Below, piece after piece: positions 40,517-49,302 of a stretch of DNA of 59,467 bases. The position numbers and the translations under genes are program-made. Under the pieces are notes generated by a model. The model made no database searches. It worked only from the letters and a program-made list of their open reading frames with translations, and was not told the origin of the DNA. The DNA is from Bacteroidota bacterium. Its GTDB lineage: Bacteria; Bacteroidota; Bacteroidia; Bacteroidales; Dysgonomonadaceae. How positions within the stretch are numbered: the stretch's first letter is position 1; every line of letters starts with the position of its first letter. The DNA lies in the NCBI GenBank assembly GCA_023388315.1, contig JAEWGM010000035.1, positions 1-59,467 of the forward strand, in the 5' to 3' direction.

Positions 40517-42211
40517 CTACGAATGCTCCTGTCTAAACCGCTCCCAATATTCTTTCACACTTGACTTAACTTCACGATGCAGCGTTAAAATTCCCAGTAA
40601 ATTAGGAATAGCCATAAAAGCCACCGTGAGTAGCGACAAGTTCCAAATGATGGTGGTATCGGTAAACGACGCCAAAAAGAAAGCCGCCACAAAAATAATA
40701 CGGTAGATCATTACATACTTTGTTCCAAACAAATACGTTACGGCGCGGTCGCCGTAGTATGACCAAGCGATGGCCGTGGAAAAAGCGAACAGCAATAACC
40801 CGATGGACACGATGTATTTCCCCAAATCTCCAAAAAAACTTCGTGTGAACGCCAACGTGGTGAGGGGTGCGCTGTGAATAAGCGAATTGCCGGTTATTTC
40901 GATGCTGCTGTCCGTGTTTTTAAGTTTGCCATTGGCAATGAACAGGTCGCCCGAAAACGGCTGCCCATTTTTTAGCACGGTTATGTTTTCGGCCAATGAA
41001 CGAGCGTGGATAATGGATACCTCCTCCGCGATTTCACCGTTGGCAACGGTGAGCGCACCGGTGAAAACGCTTAATTTTTCTTTTCCGCTTAGGTGGTTTT
41101 CCAGTTTTACCACATCGGTGGCTTCCGATTCTCTGTAGGTGGCAGCCAAAACTTCAATATCGGTTTTTTGAAACTTATTGGGCAATTTTTCGTTCCACAC
41201 GCCCGATGACAATAGCACCAATCCCGTTAACATGCACACAACCACCGTGTCGATAAACGGTTCCAGAATAGCCACCATTCCTTCGGAAACGGCCTCGTGC
41301 GCTTTGGCCGCGGCGTGTGCGATGGGTGCCGACCCTTGTCCGGCTTCGTTGGAAAAAAGCCCGCGATTGACTCCGTTGTTAAACGCGAACGAAAATCCTG
41401 CTCCCAAAAATCCGCCAACCGCGGCTGTTCCGGTGAAAACATCGTTCACTATGGAAGCCAAAGACGGCAAAATATGTTGGTAATTGAACGCGATGACCGC
41501 CAACGCCCCTATGGTATAAATAATGGCCATCACGGGAACAAGTCTTTCCGTGACTTTGGCTATGCGCTTGATTCCCCCAATGATGATAAATGCCAGTAAT
41601 ACCGACATAACCGCGCCGGTAACAATATGTTTGATGCCAAATGTGGCAAAAATGGAGTTGGAAATGCTGTTTATTTGCGGCAAGCTGCCCGACCCGAAGG
41701 ACGACAAAATGGTTGCGAGGGCGAAAAAACCGCCAATCCAGTATCCGGTTTTAATAAGTTTGCCGCTTTTGGTGCGAATGTTGAGGCGTTTTTTCATATA
41801 ATACATAGGTCCGCCGGCCACTCTCCCTTCTTCCTCAAATTCACGGTATTTGTGCGATAGTATTACCTCTACAAATTTGGTGCACATCCCCAAAAACGCT
41901 GTGGTGAGCATCCAAAACAAAGCGGCAGGGCCGCCCAAATGAACCGCCAATGCCACGCCGGCAATGTTCCCGGTTCCCACTGTGCCCGAAAGTGCGGTGG
42001 CAAGCGCCTGAAACCGCGAGGTGTCGCCTCTGTCGGTTACTTTGTCGTATTTGCCTTTAACCACGCGAATGGCGTGTTTAAAGTACCGAATTTGTGGAAA
42101 TTTCAGATAAAAGGTGAAAAACAATCCTGTGCCGAGCAGCAAGAAAACAAACCAGTTGTTCCCGCCGATGTAGCTATGGAGTAGGTTTAAAAAATCGTTG
42201 AGTTGCTGCAT
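40517..42211 (-). CDS. Alanine/glycine:cation symporter (AGCS family) with insert
   Basis: Sodium-coupled amino-acid importer of the inner membrane. Family signatures: ATALSGTVGTGNIAGVA (about 70-86), GGPMYYM (about 133-139), FSNEAGQGSAPIAHAAAK (about 286-303). At 564 residues it is about 100 longer than usual: residues ~340-450, between LLSSGVW and LAFTRSFFGDLG, form a hydrophilic, beta-like insert (FTGALTVANGEIAEEVSI...) facing one side of the membrane. Transcribed alone; a hairpin with T-run separates it from the VOC gene upstream on its strand. Confidence 0.93.
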   Translation of the reverse strand: MQQLNDFLNLLHSYIGGNNWFVFLLLGTGLFFTFYLKFPQIRYFKHAIRVVKGKYDKVTDRGDTSRFQALATALSGTVGTGNIAGVALAVHLGGPAALFWMLTTAFLGMCTKFVEVILSHKYREFEEEGRVAGGPMYYMKKRLNIRTKSGKLIKTGYWIGGFFALATILSSFGSGSLPQINSISNSIFATFGIKHIVTGAVMSVLLAFIIIGGIKRIAKVTERLVPVMAIIYTIGALAVIAFNYQHILPSLASIVNDVFTGTAAVGGFLGAGFSFAFNNGVNRGLFSNEAGQGSAPIAHAAAKAHEAVSEGMVAILEPFIDTVVVCMLTGLVLLSSGVWNEKLPNKFQKTDIEVLAATYRESEATDVVKLENHLSGKEKLSVFTGALTVANGEIAEEVSIIHARSLAENITVLKNGQPFSGDLFIANGKLKNTDSSIEITGNSLIHSAPLTTLAFTRSFFGDLGKYIVSIGLLLFAFSTAIAWSYYGDRAVTYLFGTKYVMIYRIIFVAAFFLASFTDTTIIWNLSLLTVAFMAIPNLLGILTLHREVKSSVKEYWERFRQEHS

Positions 42212-42297
42212 CGTGTGCGTTATGAGTAAAATGGACAGAAACGCAAATATACATATACTTTTTAAAATCGTGGCACCCGAAAATGGCTTTTATACAA

Positions 42298-42328
42298 AAA
42301 ACGGCCGACTTAAAACTAAGCGGCCGCA
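42298..42328 (-). terminator. Terminator of the VOC gene
   Basis: CGGCCG at both ends of a 25-bp imperfect palindrome (42302-42326), followed on the minus strand by GTTTTTTG. Confidence 0.65.
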
Positions 42329-42352
42329 ATATGCAATACGATTTTTTGTTCT

Positions 42353-42832
42353 TTACGGAATATGAATGTTTGAGTTGTCTTCCAATTGTCCATGATCGGT
42401 GTTTTTGGGTACTTCAATCATCCAATGAATGCCGAATTTATCGATGAGCGAACCATAATCTGAGCCCCAAAACGATTTCCCAAACGGCACTTTCACGATG
42501 CCATCGACAGAAAGTTCATCAAACAATCGTTTGCCTTCGGCTTCCTCTTCGGTGGTGATGCTTATTTTTATATTGGTCCCTTGTACTAAATCCTGGATGT
42601 TGTTTTCGGCATTATCGCTTCCTATGAGGATGGTTTCCGCGTTGAGTGGTAGCTCGATATGGCGAATTTGATTTCCCACTTCTTCTGGAAGCGACGGCGC
42701 GCCTTCTTCGCCCTGCATTTCGTTGTAACGAATCAGTTTTGTGTAATCGCCTCCGAAAATCGATTTATAAAAATCGAATGCCATTTCGCAATTGCCATTA
42801 TACGTAATGTGTGGATTGAATTTCGTAATCAT
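42353..42832 (-). CDS. VOC family protein (PhnB/glyoxalase-like)
   Basis: A 159-residue protein with two beta-alpha-beta-beta-beta modules of the vicinal oxygen chelate fold: FNPHITYNGNCEMAFDFYKSIFGG at the start (about 4-27) and FGKSFWGSDYGSLIDKFGIHWMIE near the C-terminus. This matches the PhnB-like subgroup, often annotated as 3-demethylubiquinone methyltransferase-like, for which no catalytic activity is implied. Monocistronic, with its own terminator. Confidence 0.9.
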   Translation of the reverse strand: MITKFNPHITYNGNCEMAFDFYKSIFGGDYTKLIRYNEMQGEEGAPSLPEEVGNQIRHIELPLNAETILIGSDNAENNIQDLVQGTNIKISITTEEEAEGKRLFDELSVDGIVKVPFGKSFWGSDYGSLIDKFGIHWMIEVPKNTDHGQLEDNSNIHIP

Positions 42833-42924
42833 AATATAAATGTGTTATTTATTTCTCTATTCGTCTTTGTGGTTGCTTTGTACGTTATAACAAACTATCT
42901 CCGTGAAATGTTGGCTTCCTTTTC

Positions 42925-44181
42925 TTAGGAAATGGATGATTTACTGAATTTTTTAACAAAAAACCTTAATGTAAAACCGATGGCCAGTAAAATTAATCCC
43001 GAAAAAACAACGTTCAACGGTAATGAAACGGCCATTGCCAAGCATCCGGCCAATCCCAAAACGGGAATCACTTTCCCGTAACGTTGCTCGTGCACGGGCT
43101 GTTTGAGCGCGGCAATATTGGTAATGCTGTAGTACAATAAAATGGTAAACGTGGCGGCGCGTACAACAAATTCAAACGAGCCAAAAATGGTGATAAGCAA
43201 AATAACTGCCGTGGTAAACAATATGCCTATGTGGGGAACTTTATTTTGTGCGTGAATTTTATTGAAAAAAGAAGGCAAATCGTGGCGTCGACCCATTGCT
43301 AAAAACATTCTGCTGATGCCTAAAATCTGACTGAGCAAAACACCCAACATGGCCGTGGATGCGCCTAGGGTTATAATCGTTCCCATTCCTGGCGCGTTGA
43401 TGGCCGAAGCCGCTACTTGCAGCGGCGATTTGCTTTGTGCCATTTGTTCCGTGCCAATCACCCCCGCTGCCACCACCGACACGGCCAAATAAAGAATAAT
43501 GGCGGTTAAAATGGTGATGATAACCGCTTTTGGAATGGTTTTTTTTGGCTCCACCACTTCTTCGGCCAATGTGGCGATGCGGGCGTAGCCGGTGAACGCG
43601 AAAAACAGAATGGCGGCCGATTCGGCGATACCTTTTATGCCAAAAGGTGCGAACGGCCGAAAATTATCTGCGGAAACGTTTGCCGCTCCACCGAAGATAA
43701 AATACAACAACGACGAAACGGTGATAAGCACAATAACAATATTGAGCAACCCCGCTTTTTTTATGCCGAGCAAGTTGGCTACGGTGAGCAACACTACCGC
43801 CGACACAGAATAAGCCATCGGTGAAAAATGCGGCACCAATTGATGAAAATAATCCCCGAAACCAATGGCCACAATGCCTGCGGCAGAGAGTTTGCTGGCA
43901 AGAAACATCCAACCGGCGGAGAAACCCAAATGAGGATTCAGCAAACGGTAGCCATATTCGTATGTTCCGCCCGATTGCGGATACACCGCCGCCAATTGCG
44001 CCGAACTCAACCCGTTGAACGATGCCACAATGCCGGCAACCAGCAACCCCACAATAAACGCCGTGCCCGCCACGCCGGCGGCCACGCCCGTAACCACAAA
44101 AATACCCGCGCCAATAATGGCTCCCAAGCCTACGCCTACAGCGTCGTGCAGTTTCAATACACGCGTGAGTTTTTCCGCCAT
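42925..44181 (-). CDS. APC family amino acid permease
   Basis: An inner-membrane transporter of about 418 residues with twelve hydrophobic segments. The first helix carries the APC motif GVGLGAIIGAGIFVVTGVAAG (about 14-33), and helix 6 region reads AILFFAFTGYARIATLAEEV. The ATG at 44181 (MAEKLTRVL) is chosen; the open frame upstream overlaps the HD gene and lacks homology. It shares one base with the HD gene's stop codon, so both are translated from one message. Substrate is unknown. Confidence 0.92.
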   Translation of the reverse strand: MAEKLTRVLKLHDAVGVGLGAIIGAGIFVVTGVAAGVAGTAFIVGLLVAGIVASFNGLSSAQLAAVYPQSGGTYEYGYRLLNPHLGFSAGWMFLASKLSAAGIVAIGFGDYFHQLVPHFSPMAYSVSAVVLLTVANLLGIKKAGLLNIVIVLITVSSLLYFIFGGAANVSADNFRPFAPFGIKGIAESAAILFFAFTGYARIATLAEEVVEPKKTIPKAVIITILTAIILYLAVSVVAAGVIGTEQMAQSKSPLQVAASAINAPGMGTIITLGASTAMLGVLLSQILGISRMFLAMGRRHDLPSFFNKIHAQNKVPHIGILFTTAVILLITIFGSFEFVVRAATFTILLYYSITNIAALKQPVHEQRYGKVIPVLGLAGCLAMAVSLPLNVVFSGLILLAIGFTLRFFVKKFSKSSIS

Positions 44182-44771
44182 TACAAAAGATGTCCTTTTT
44201 GTTTCGCCTCTTCTACCGATTCCTCCAGTAGCTCCCACAGTTTAGGGGGACCTTTTTTCACTATTTTCAGTGTGTCAAAAACCTGTTCCGATGTAATTTT
44301 CGCTTCGCGCCAACTGGCTCCCTTGCTGTAGGTATTCAGCAAAACGGGCATTAATTTATCCACCGCGGCGGCGAAAATGGCATCGGGCGTTTTTGCTTTT
44401 TCAAACTCCATCCAAAGGTCGTAATATTCTTTTCCTTGGTCGTAAGGCAGCATCGTAAATAGTTTTTTAGCAGCCTGATTTTCTTTGTTAAACTTGTCTT
44501 TGTTGGCCTCTTCGTCAAACATAAACGTGTCGCCGGCTTCAATTTCCACCAAATCGTGCACGGTAATCATTTTCACGATGCGCAGCAAGTCCAGTTCGTG
44601 CTTGTTTTCGGCATGTTCAAAGAACAGCATCGCCATCAAAATGGTGTGCCAAGTGTGTTCTGCCGTGTTTTCGCGCCGCGAATCGTCCATCAGAAAATTT
44701 CTTCTGATAACATTCTTCAGTTTGTCTGCTTCAAGAATAAAATCGAGTTGTTTTCGTAATCTGGATTCCAT
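44181..44771 (-). CDS. HD-domain phosphohydrolase (YfbR/HDDC2-like)
   Basis: A 196-residue HD-superfamily protein. Metal ligands are visible: H of AEHTWHTILMAM (about 39-50), the HD pair in TVHDLVEIEAGDTF (about 72-85) and a distal Asp in AAAVDKLMPVL. This is the YfbR/HDDC2 group, which dephosphorylates deoxynucleoside 5'-monophosphates. The APC permease gene follows with one base of overlap. The nucleotidase role is by family. Confidence 0.88.
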   Translation of the reverse strand: MESRLRKQLDFILEADKLKNVIRRNFLMDDSRRENTAEHTWHTILMAMLFFEHAENKHELDLLRIVKMITVHDLVEIEAGDTFMFDEEANKDKFNKENQAAKKLFTMLPYDQGKEYYDLWMEFEKAKTPDAIFAAAVDKLMPVLLNTYSKGASWREAKITSEQVFDTLKIVKKGPPKLWELLEESVEEAKQKGHLL

Positions 44772-44853
44772 AAAAAGTATGCTTGTTTTTTAATGATTGG
44801 GATGTATTGATAAAACAAGCAACAACCAAAATCGTTTAATAAAACATCGATTT

Positions 44854-45207
44854 TTATTTCACGGGAAATTTTAAAGTCTGTTTTTTGTGTGTAGGATGAA
44901 AGTTTTTGATGTAATGATGTTCCACTGAATCGGGTTTTACCACTATAAGCGACCCGTCCAAATGTTTGGGCGTGATGATGGGAAGGCTATCGGTTGAGAA
45001 TTTGAATGGCGGAATTTTCTGTCTAAAACTGTCGGGAAAAAACGGCTGTTTTTCTATTGAATCAGGCTTTACGTGACGCTCTTTTTTAGAATGGATGATA
45101 AATAACGAGGCCGAGTCTTTGGCGATGACATTCTTTTGGTTTTCCTGCGAAAATGCGCCCAACGCGCAAAAAAAGAACAACGTGACGAAGAAAAGTTTTT
45201 GTATCAT
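44854..45207 (-). CDS. Small secreted hypothetical protein
   Basis: A 117-residue protein with a clear signal peptide (MIQKLFFVTLFFFCALGAFSQ). The mature part is polar, rich in Lys, Pro and Asp/Ser, with repeated PDS motifs (KPDSIEK, FPDSFRQ, KPDSVEH), and has no recognised domain. Probably periplasmic or surface exposed. Stands alone between the HD gene and a palindromic repeat. Confidence 0.65.
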   Translation of the reverse strand: MIQKLFFVTLFFFCALGAFSQENQKNVIAKDSASLFIIHSKKERHVKPDSIEKQPFFPDSFRQKIPPFKFSTDSLPIITPKHLDGSLIVVKPDSVEHHYIKNFHPTHKKQTLKFPVK

Positions 45208-45295
45208 AATCGCGATATTTTTGGGTTGTATTTGATAGATACAAAAACGGGGGGAATTCCATAAATCGGTTGACTTTTTTTATTTCGCAGCCGTA

Positions 45296-45317
45296 GAGAC
45301 GTTGCATGCAACGTCTC
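45296..45317. repeat. Perfect 22-bp palindrome GAGACGTT/AACGTCTC
   Basis: GAGACGTTGCA followed by its exact inverse. GAGACGTTGCATGCAACG-type palindromes are dispersed repeats in several bacterial groups. It lies 8 bp beyond the stop codon of the zinc-ribbon gene and has no T-run. Confidence 0.6.
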
Positions 45318-45324
45318 AAATGCC

Positions 45325-45531
45325 TTATGCATTTACCAAATTATTTAACGTTCCTTTCCAGGAACATCCTAAGCAATAAAGCACCGATGTATCAAATCCA
45401 TCCAACGATTCATTTTCGTGAATGGGGTGTATTTGTTTGTCTTCGGTGACGGTTACCACCAATCTTTCGCCTGCGGCGTTAAGGAGGTAAAACCGACGGA
45501 TTTTACATTGCGGACAGAGTAGATTTTTCAT
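45325..45531 (-). CDS. Small zinc-ribbon-like protein
   Basis: A 68-residue protein starting MKNLLCPQCKIRRFYLLN with a CPQC pair at residues 6-9 and a second LGCSW/CLGC pair near residues 55-58, a likely zinc ribbon. The frame is open to 45657, but that part reads through a degenerate repeat tract and mazG, so the ATG at 45531 is used. Role is unknown. Confidence 0.7.
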   Translation of the reverse strand: MKNLLCPQCKIRRFYLLNAAGERLVVTVTEDKQIHPIHENESLDGFDTSVLYCLGCSWKGTLNNLVNA

Positions 45532-45538
45532 TTTTTTT

Positions 45539-45642
45539 TCTGGGTTACGGGTTACGGGTTTCGTGTTACGAGTTTCGAGTTGCGGGTTTTGGGTTATTCT
45601 TAGCCAAGCCACTAGCCAATAGCCAATCGCTAACTGCCAGTC
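45539..45642. repeat. Degenerate tandem tracts, words GGGTTACG and TAGCCAA
   Basis: GGGTTACGGGTTACGGGTTTC... fades into CGAGTTTCGAGTTGCGGGTTTTGGGTT, followed by TAGCCAAGCCACTAGCCAATAGCCAATCGC. The second part overlaps the mazG stop region. Same style as the tracts around the IVP genes, but no IVP gene is present. Confidence 0.6.
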
Positions 45643-46412
45643 TTTGCTTCTTGCCAAATTTCTTCCATTTCTTCCAGGGTCATATCTTTAAGGGAGCGGC
45701 CCTGTTCTTTCGCCTTTTTCTCCATATAATTGAATCGATGGATAAATTTTTGATTCGTGCGTTCCAGTGCGTTGTCGGGATTTACCTTGTAAAGGCGCGC
45801 GGCGTTGATGAGGCTGAAAAGCACATCGCCGAACTCCTTTTCGGTATTCTCTTCGTTTAAATTTTCAATTTCGGCTTCCAATTCGCTGATTTCCTCTTTT
45901 ACTTTGTCCCACACATCGTGGCGTTGGTTCCAGTCGAAGCCGGAGTTGCGGGCTTTGTCTTGAATGCGATACGCCTTTACCAACGAGGGTAGGGCAGAGG
46001 GAACACCTTCCAACACGGTTTTGTTGCCGCCTTTTTCTTTCAATTTAATTTGCTCCCACGATTTTTCCACAAAACTTGCCGAGTCGGCTTGCGAATCGCC
46101 AAAGACGTGCGGATGGCGGAAAATAAGTTTATCGCAAATGGCGTTGCACACGTCAGCCACATCAAACGCTTGTTTTTCTTCACCAATTTTCGCGTAGAAA
46201 ACCACGTGCAGCAGCAAATCGCCAAGTTCTTTTTTTATTTCGTCGTGGTTGTCGTGAATAATTGCTTCGGCAAGTTCATACGTTTCCTCAATGGTGTTTG
46301 CGCGAAGGCTCTCATTGGTTTGCACTCTGTCCCACGGGCATTTTGCGCGCAGTTCGTCCATCACGTCAAGCAATCGGCCAAAAGCTTCTAGTTTTTGTTC
46401 TCGGGTGTTCAT
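45630..46412 (-). CDS. mazG: Nucleoside triphosphate pyrophosphohydrolase MazG
   Basis: Hydrolyses NTPs to NMPs and pyrophosphate, clearing non-canonical nucleotides and tuning stress signalling. Two MazG modules: the first has RAKCPWDRVQTNESL (about 20-34), EETYELAEAI and ELGDLLLHVVFYAKI; the second has EISELEAEIENLN and EFGDVLFSLINAARL. Starting at MNTREQKLEAF gives 260 residues, as in E. coli (263). The frame remains open 22 codons upstream through hairpin repeat DNA. The C-terminal codons overlap a degenerate tract. Confidence 0.95.
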   Translation of the reverse strand: MNTREQKLEAFGRLLDVMDELRAKCPWDRVQTNESLRANTIEETYELAEAIIHDNHDEIKKELGDLLLHVVFYAKIGEEKQAFDVADVCNAICDKLIFRHPHVFGDSQADSASFVEKSWEQIKLKEKGGNKTVLEGVPSALPSLVKAYRIQDKARNSGFDWNQRHDVWDKVKEEISELEAEIENLNEENTEKEFGDVLFSLINAARLYKVNPDNALERTNQKFIHRFNYMEKKAKEQGRSLKDMTLEEMEEIWQEAKTGS

Positions 46413-46429
46413 ATTCATCAATGACGGTA

Positions 46430-46451
46430 AGACGCGGGTAAAGCGGCGTCT
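46430..46451. repeat. AGACGC...GCGTCT hairpin
   Basis: A 6-bp inverted repeat around GGGTAAAGCG next to the dsbD terminator, which shares the word GAGACGC. Possibly the decayed half of a dispersed palindrome. Confidence 0.35.
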
Positions 46452-46467
46452 CAACAAAAAGTAAAAA

Positions 46468-46493
46468 GAGAGACGCAAGGCTTTGCGTCTCTC
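46468..46493 (-). terminator. Terminator of dsbD
   Basis: An 11-bp perfect stem GAGAGACGCAA/TTGCGTCTCTC with a 4-nt loop; on the minus strand CTTTTTAC follows. It lies 10 bp after the dsbD stop. Confidence 0.75.
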
Positions 46494-46502
46494 AAATATG
46501 AT

Positions 46503-48524
46503 TTAGTTTTTAAAATTTCGTAATCCTGTTTCGAGGAATTTCACGTAGTTGTCAATGTTTTCATCGAAAGCGTGCGACGGTGAAAGCGGTTTTCCGGCGT
46601 GGTCAAGCACCACGTAATAGGGTTGCGATTGCGCCCCAAATTTGTGGCGTTGCAAATAGCTCCACTTATCGCCAACGGTTCTAAGTTTGCTTTGTCTTCC
46701 GTTTTCATCCACTTCAATTATTTCAGGAAGCCTTGCGCGCTCGTCCGTCATCAAGGTGATGTAAATAAACTCGTCATCTATTAGGTTCTTCACCTTCTCA
46801 TCCACCAGCACAGTAGCATCCATTTTGTGGCAGTTCACACATCCGTGTCCACCAAAGGCAACCAACGCGGGTTTCCCTGCTTGTGCGGCAGCGGCCATTC
46901 CGGTCTCGTAATCGGTATAAACCGTGTTGAGCGATACCTCGTTCAGTTTAAAGTCTTGTGTGGATAGCGGTGGCACAATAGAACTTATCGGTTTTAGTGG
47001 CGCACCCCATAATCCCGGGATTAAATACACGGCAAAGGCCAGTGAAATAATCGATAAGAATAAACGAGGAATGGTTACGTGCGGCACATCGCTATCGCCA
47101 TTGAATTTGAGTTTTCCGAGCAGATAAAAGCCTAAAATACCGAAAATTACAATCCAAATGGATAAGAAAATTTCGCGGTTTAGAATTCCCCATCCGTTCG
47201 ATAAGTCGGCTACCGATAAGAATTTCAAGGAAACAGCCAACACGATGAAGCCAAGCACCACTTTCACTGAATTGAGCCAGCTGCCCGATTTTGGCAGGGT
47301 TTTTAACCACGAGGGGAAAACGGCAAACAACGTGAATGGGATGGATAGCGCGATGGCAAAGCCAAGCATTCCGATGGCCGGAGCCAAGTAGCTGCCTTGC
47401 GTGGCGGCTTCAACCAGCAACCAACCAATGATGGGGCCGGTGCAAGAGAAAGAAACCAGTGCCAGCGTAAAGGCCATAAAGAACAGGCTGAGCAAGCCCG
47501 AGGTGTTGTCCACTTTGCTGTCCATTTTGTTTGTCCACGACGAGGGAAGCACCAATTCAAAGGCGCCCAAGAACGACATAGCGAACACCAACAGCAACGC
47601 GAAGAAAATAAGGTTGAATACCGCGCTTGTGGCAATGTTATTGAGTGCTCCCGCACCAAATACGGCGGTTATAAGCAGTCCCAAAGCCACGTAAATAACG
47701 ATGATGGAAACACCGTAAACGGCCGCGTCGCCGATGGCTTTTTTGCGGACTTTTTTATTTCTGTTCAAAAAGAAACTTACCGTTATGGGAATCATCGGCC
47801 ACACACAAGGCGTGAGCAAAGCGGCGAATCCCCACAGCAAGCCTTTTAGGAAAATGCTTAATAAAGATGAACCCAAATCGTTCCCCGAGCCCATAGCGTT
47901 TAATTCTTCGGTGACAGGCTCCCACAACACATCCGCGTCCACCGGGGCAGAGGCCGTGGTTGGTGCAGCAGTCGTTGTGTTGGCGTCAGTTAAGGGTTCG
48001 AGCGGAACAATGGGTGCTCCGGCTTCCGTATCGGTGGTTGCGGCAATAGCCGTAACCGATGCGGGAAGATCGGCTGCCGAAAAAGCAAAATCGGTGGGGA
48101 TGGGCGGTGTGCAACTTTGGTCGTCGCACGCTTGAGCGCGTACATCTCCCGCAGCCGAAAATGCTGCTTTATTGGTAATTCTGAGACGTTGAACAAATCT
48201 GGCGTTGTCTTCAAACGTGCCAATGTTCATCTCAAAAACAGGGTCGAATTTTACTTTCGCTTCTTTCCCCGAGGATTCAAATTTACCAATGGGCTCCGCT
48301 CCTTTTAGCTCATCGAAGCTGATGGATGTGGGGTTGGGCCCGTTTTCGGGTAAGTCCGCGTCATACATATACCATCCTTGTTGAATGGTGGCATCGGCAA
48401 TTAGTTCTACTTCGCCGTTTCCTTTGTCCTGCAAACTGAATTTCCAACTGATCACATTTTGCGAGAATGCCTGGAACAGTGCGAAAATAAAAAGCAGGGA
48501 GGTAATAGTTCTTTTTAGATTCAT
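46503..48524 (-). CDS. dsbD: Thiol:disulfide interchange protein DsbD
   Basis: Moves electrons from cytoplasmic thioredoxin across the inner membrane to periplasmic proteins. A signal peptide (about 1-21) is followed by an N-terminal periplasmic domain (about 22-155, with RAQACDDQSCTPP), a linker rich in Ala/Thr, an eight-helix CcdA-type membrane domain (from about 215; TPCVWPMIPITVSFF and SFSCTGPIIGWLL carry the redox cysteines), and a thioredoxin domain with GHGCVNCHKM. The 673 residues are complete. Monocistronic with its own terminator. Confidence 0.95.
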   Translation of the reverse strand: MNLKRTITSLLFIFALFQAFSQNVISWKFSLQDKGNGEVELIADATIQQGWYMYDADLPENGPNPTSISFDELKGAEPIGKFESSGKEAKVKFDPVFEMNIGTFEDNARFVQRLRITNKAAFSAAGDVRAQACDDQSCTPPIPTDFAFSAADLPASVTAIAATTDTEAGAPIVPLEPLTDANTTTAAPTTASAPVDADVLWEPVTEELNAMGSGNDLGSSLLSIFLKGLLWGFAALLTPCVWPMIPITVSFFLNRNKKVRKKAIGDAAVYGVSIIVIYVALGLLITAVFGAGALNNIATSAVFNLIFFALLLVFAMSFLGAFELVLPSSWTNKMDSKVDNTSGLLSLFFMAFTLALVSFSCTGPIIGWLLVEAATQGSYLAPAIGMLGFAIALSIPFTLFAVFPSWLKTLPKSGSWLNSVKVVLGFIVLAVSLKFLSVADLSNGWGILNREIFLSIWIVIFGILGFYLLGKLKFNGDSDVPHVTIPRLFLSIISLAFAVYLIPGLWGAPLKPISSIVPPLSTQDFKLNEVSLNTVYTDYETGMAAAAQAGKPALVAFGGHGCVNCHKMDATVLVDEKVKNLIDDEFIYITLMTDERARLPEIIEVDENGRQSKLRTVGDKWSYLQRHKFGAQSQPYYVVLDHAGKPLSPSHAFDENIDNYVKFLETGLRNFKN

Positions 48525-48657
48525 ATTGAGTGGTTTTACAAGTGCATTGAAGGTGCAAAGATAATAAAAGTTGAGAAAACCTCAATATTTACAGAAAAGA
48601 TGCACGAAAAATGAATCTTTTTATTGTTCCGTATGCCAGAAACAGTGGCGTCTTTTA

Positions 48658-49095
48658 TTAGTTATTTTCGTTTAACTTTGGTTTTATTTCCTCCTTATAC
48701 AACTTTTTGAAAGCACTGTGTATTTCATCTCGCACGCGACGAAACTCACTTTCAATAAACTGCGCTGTGCCCACGGCATGGCTGGGGTCGTCAAAGCCAA
48801 TGTGCAGCCGTTTATTTACATTTCCTGTAAAAGCAGGGCAAGCTTCGTTGGCCCCGCCACAAACAGTGATAACGTAGTCCCACGTGTCGTTGAGGTATTT
48901 TTCCACCCGATCGGAAGTATGGTGGCTGATGTCGATATCCACTTCTTTCATCGCTTTCACAGCCCCGGGATTTAGTGTGCCTGACGCTTCTGTTCCTGCT
49001 GAACAAACTGTGATTCTTGGGTCAAACGATTGGAGAAACCCGTGAGCCATTTGACTTCTGCAGCTGTTTCCGGTGCAAAGAATTAAAATTTTCAT
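48658..49095 (-). CDS. Arsenate reductase / low-molecular-weight phosphatase (ArsC)
   Basis: LMW protein-tyrosine-phosphatase fold with the P-loop CTGNSCRSQMAHG (residues about 7-19), and the second cysteine pair region CGGANEACPAFTG, as in thioredoxin-coupled ArsC from Staphylococcus. It reduces arsenate to arsenite. The start at MKILILCTG (49095) gives 145 residues. No arsenite pump is adjacent; an ArsR-type regulator lies 5.7 kb away but heads a different operon. Phosphatase activity is an alternative. Confidence 0.88.
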   Translation of the reverse strand: MKILILCTGNSCRSQMAHGFLQSFDPRITVCSAGTEASGTLNPGAVKAMKEVDIDISHHTSDRVEKYLNDTWDYVITVCGGANEACPAFTGNVNKRLHIGFDDPSHAVGTAQFIESEFRRVRDEIHSAFKKLYKEEIKPKLNENN

Positions 49096-49302
49096 ATTGT
49101 CAATTTTAGAATCAATGTTGTTCAATGAAAAAGCATTGATGTCTTTTCGTTTTGTCATTTTTATCCGCCGGTTGGCGGATAAAAATCTATTTAGTCATCA
49201 ATTATATATACTTCATTCAACTTAAACTGTTCGCGTTATATATGTAAACAAAGAGGTGCAATTTGTGCTTGCACCTCTTATAAAAATCTTGTTAGAAAAT
49301 GA

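Noticed and set aside
48658..49095. An arsenic-resistance operon linking ArsC with the ArsR-family regulator
   Set aside because: The two are 5.7 kb apart on opposite strands with dnaB and other genes between, and no arsenite pump is present.
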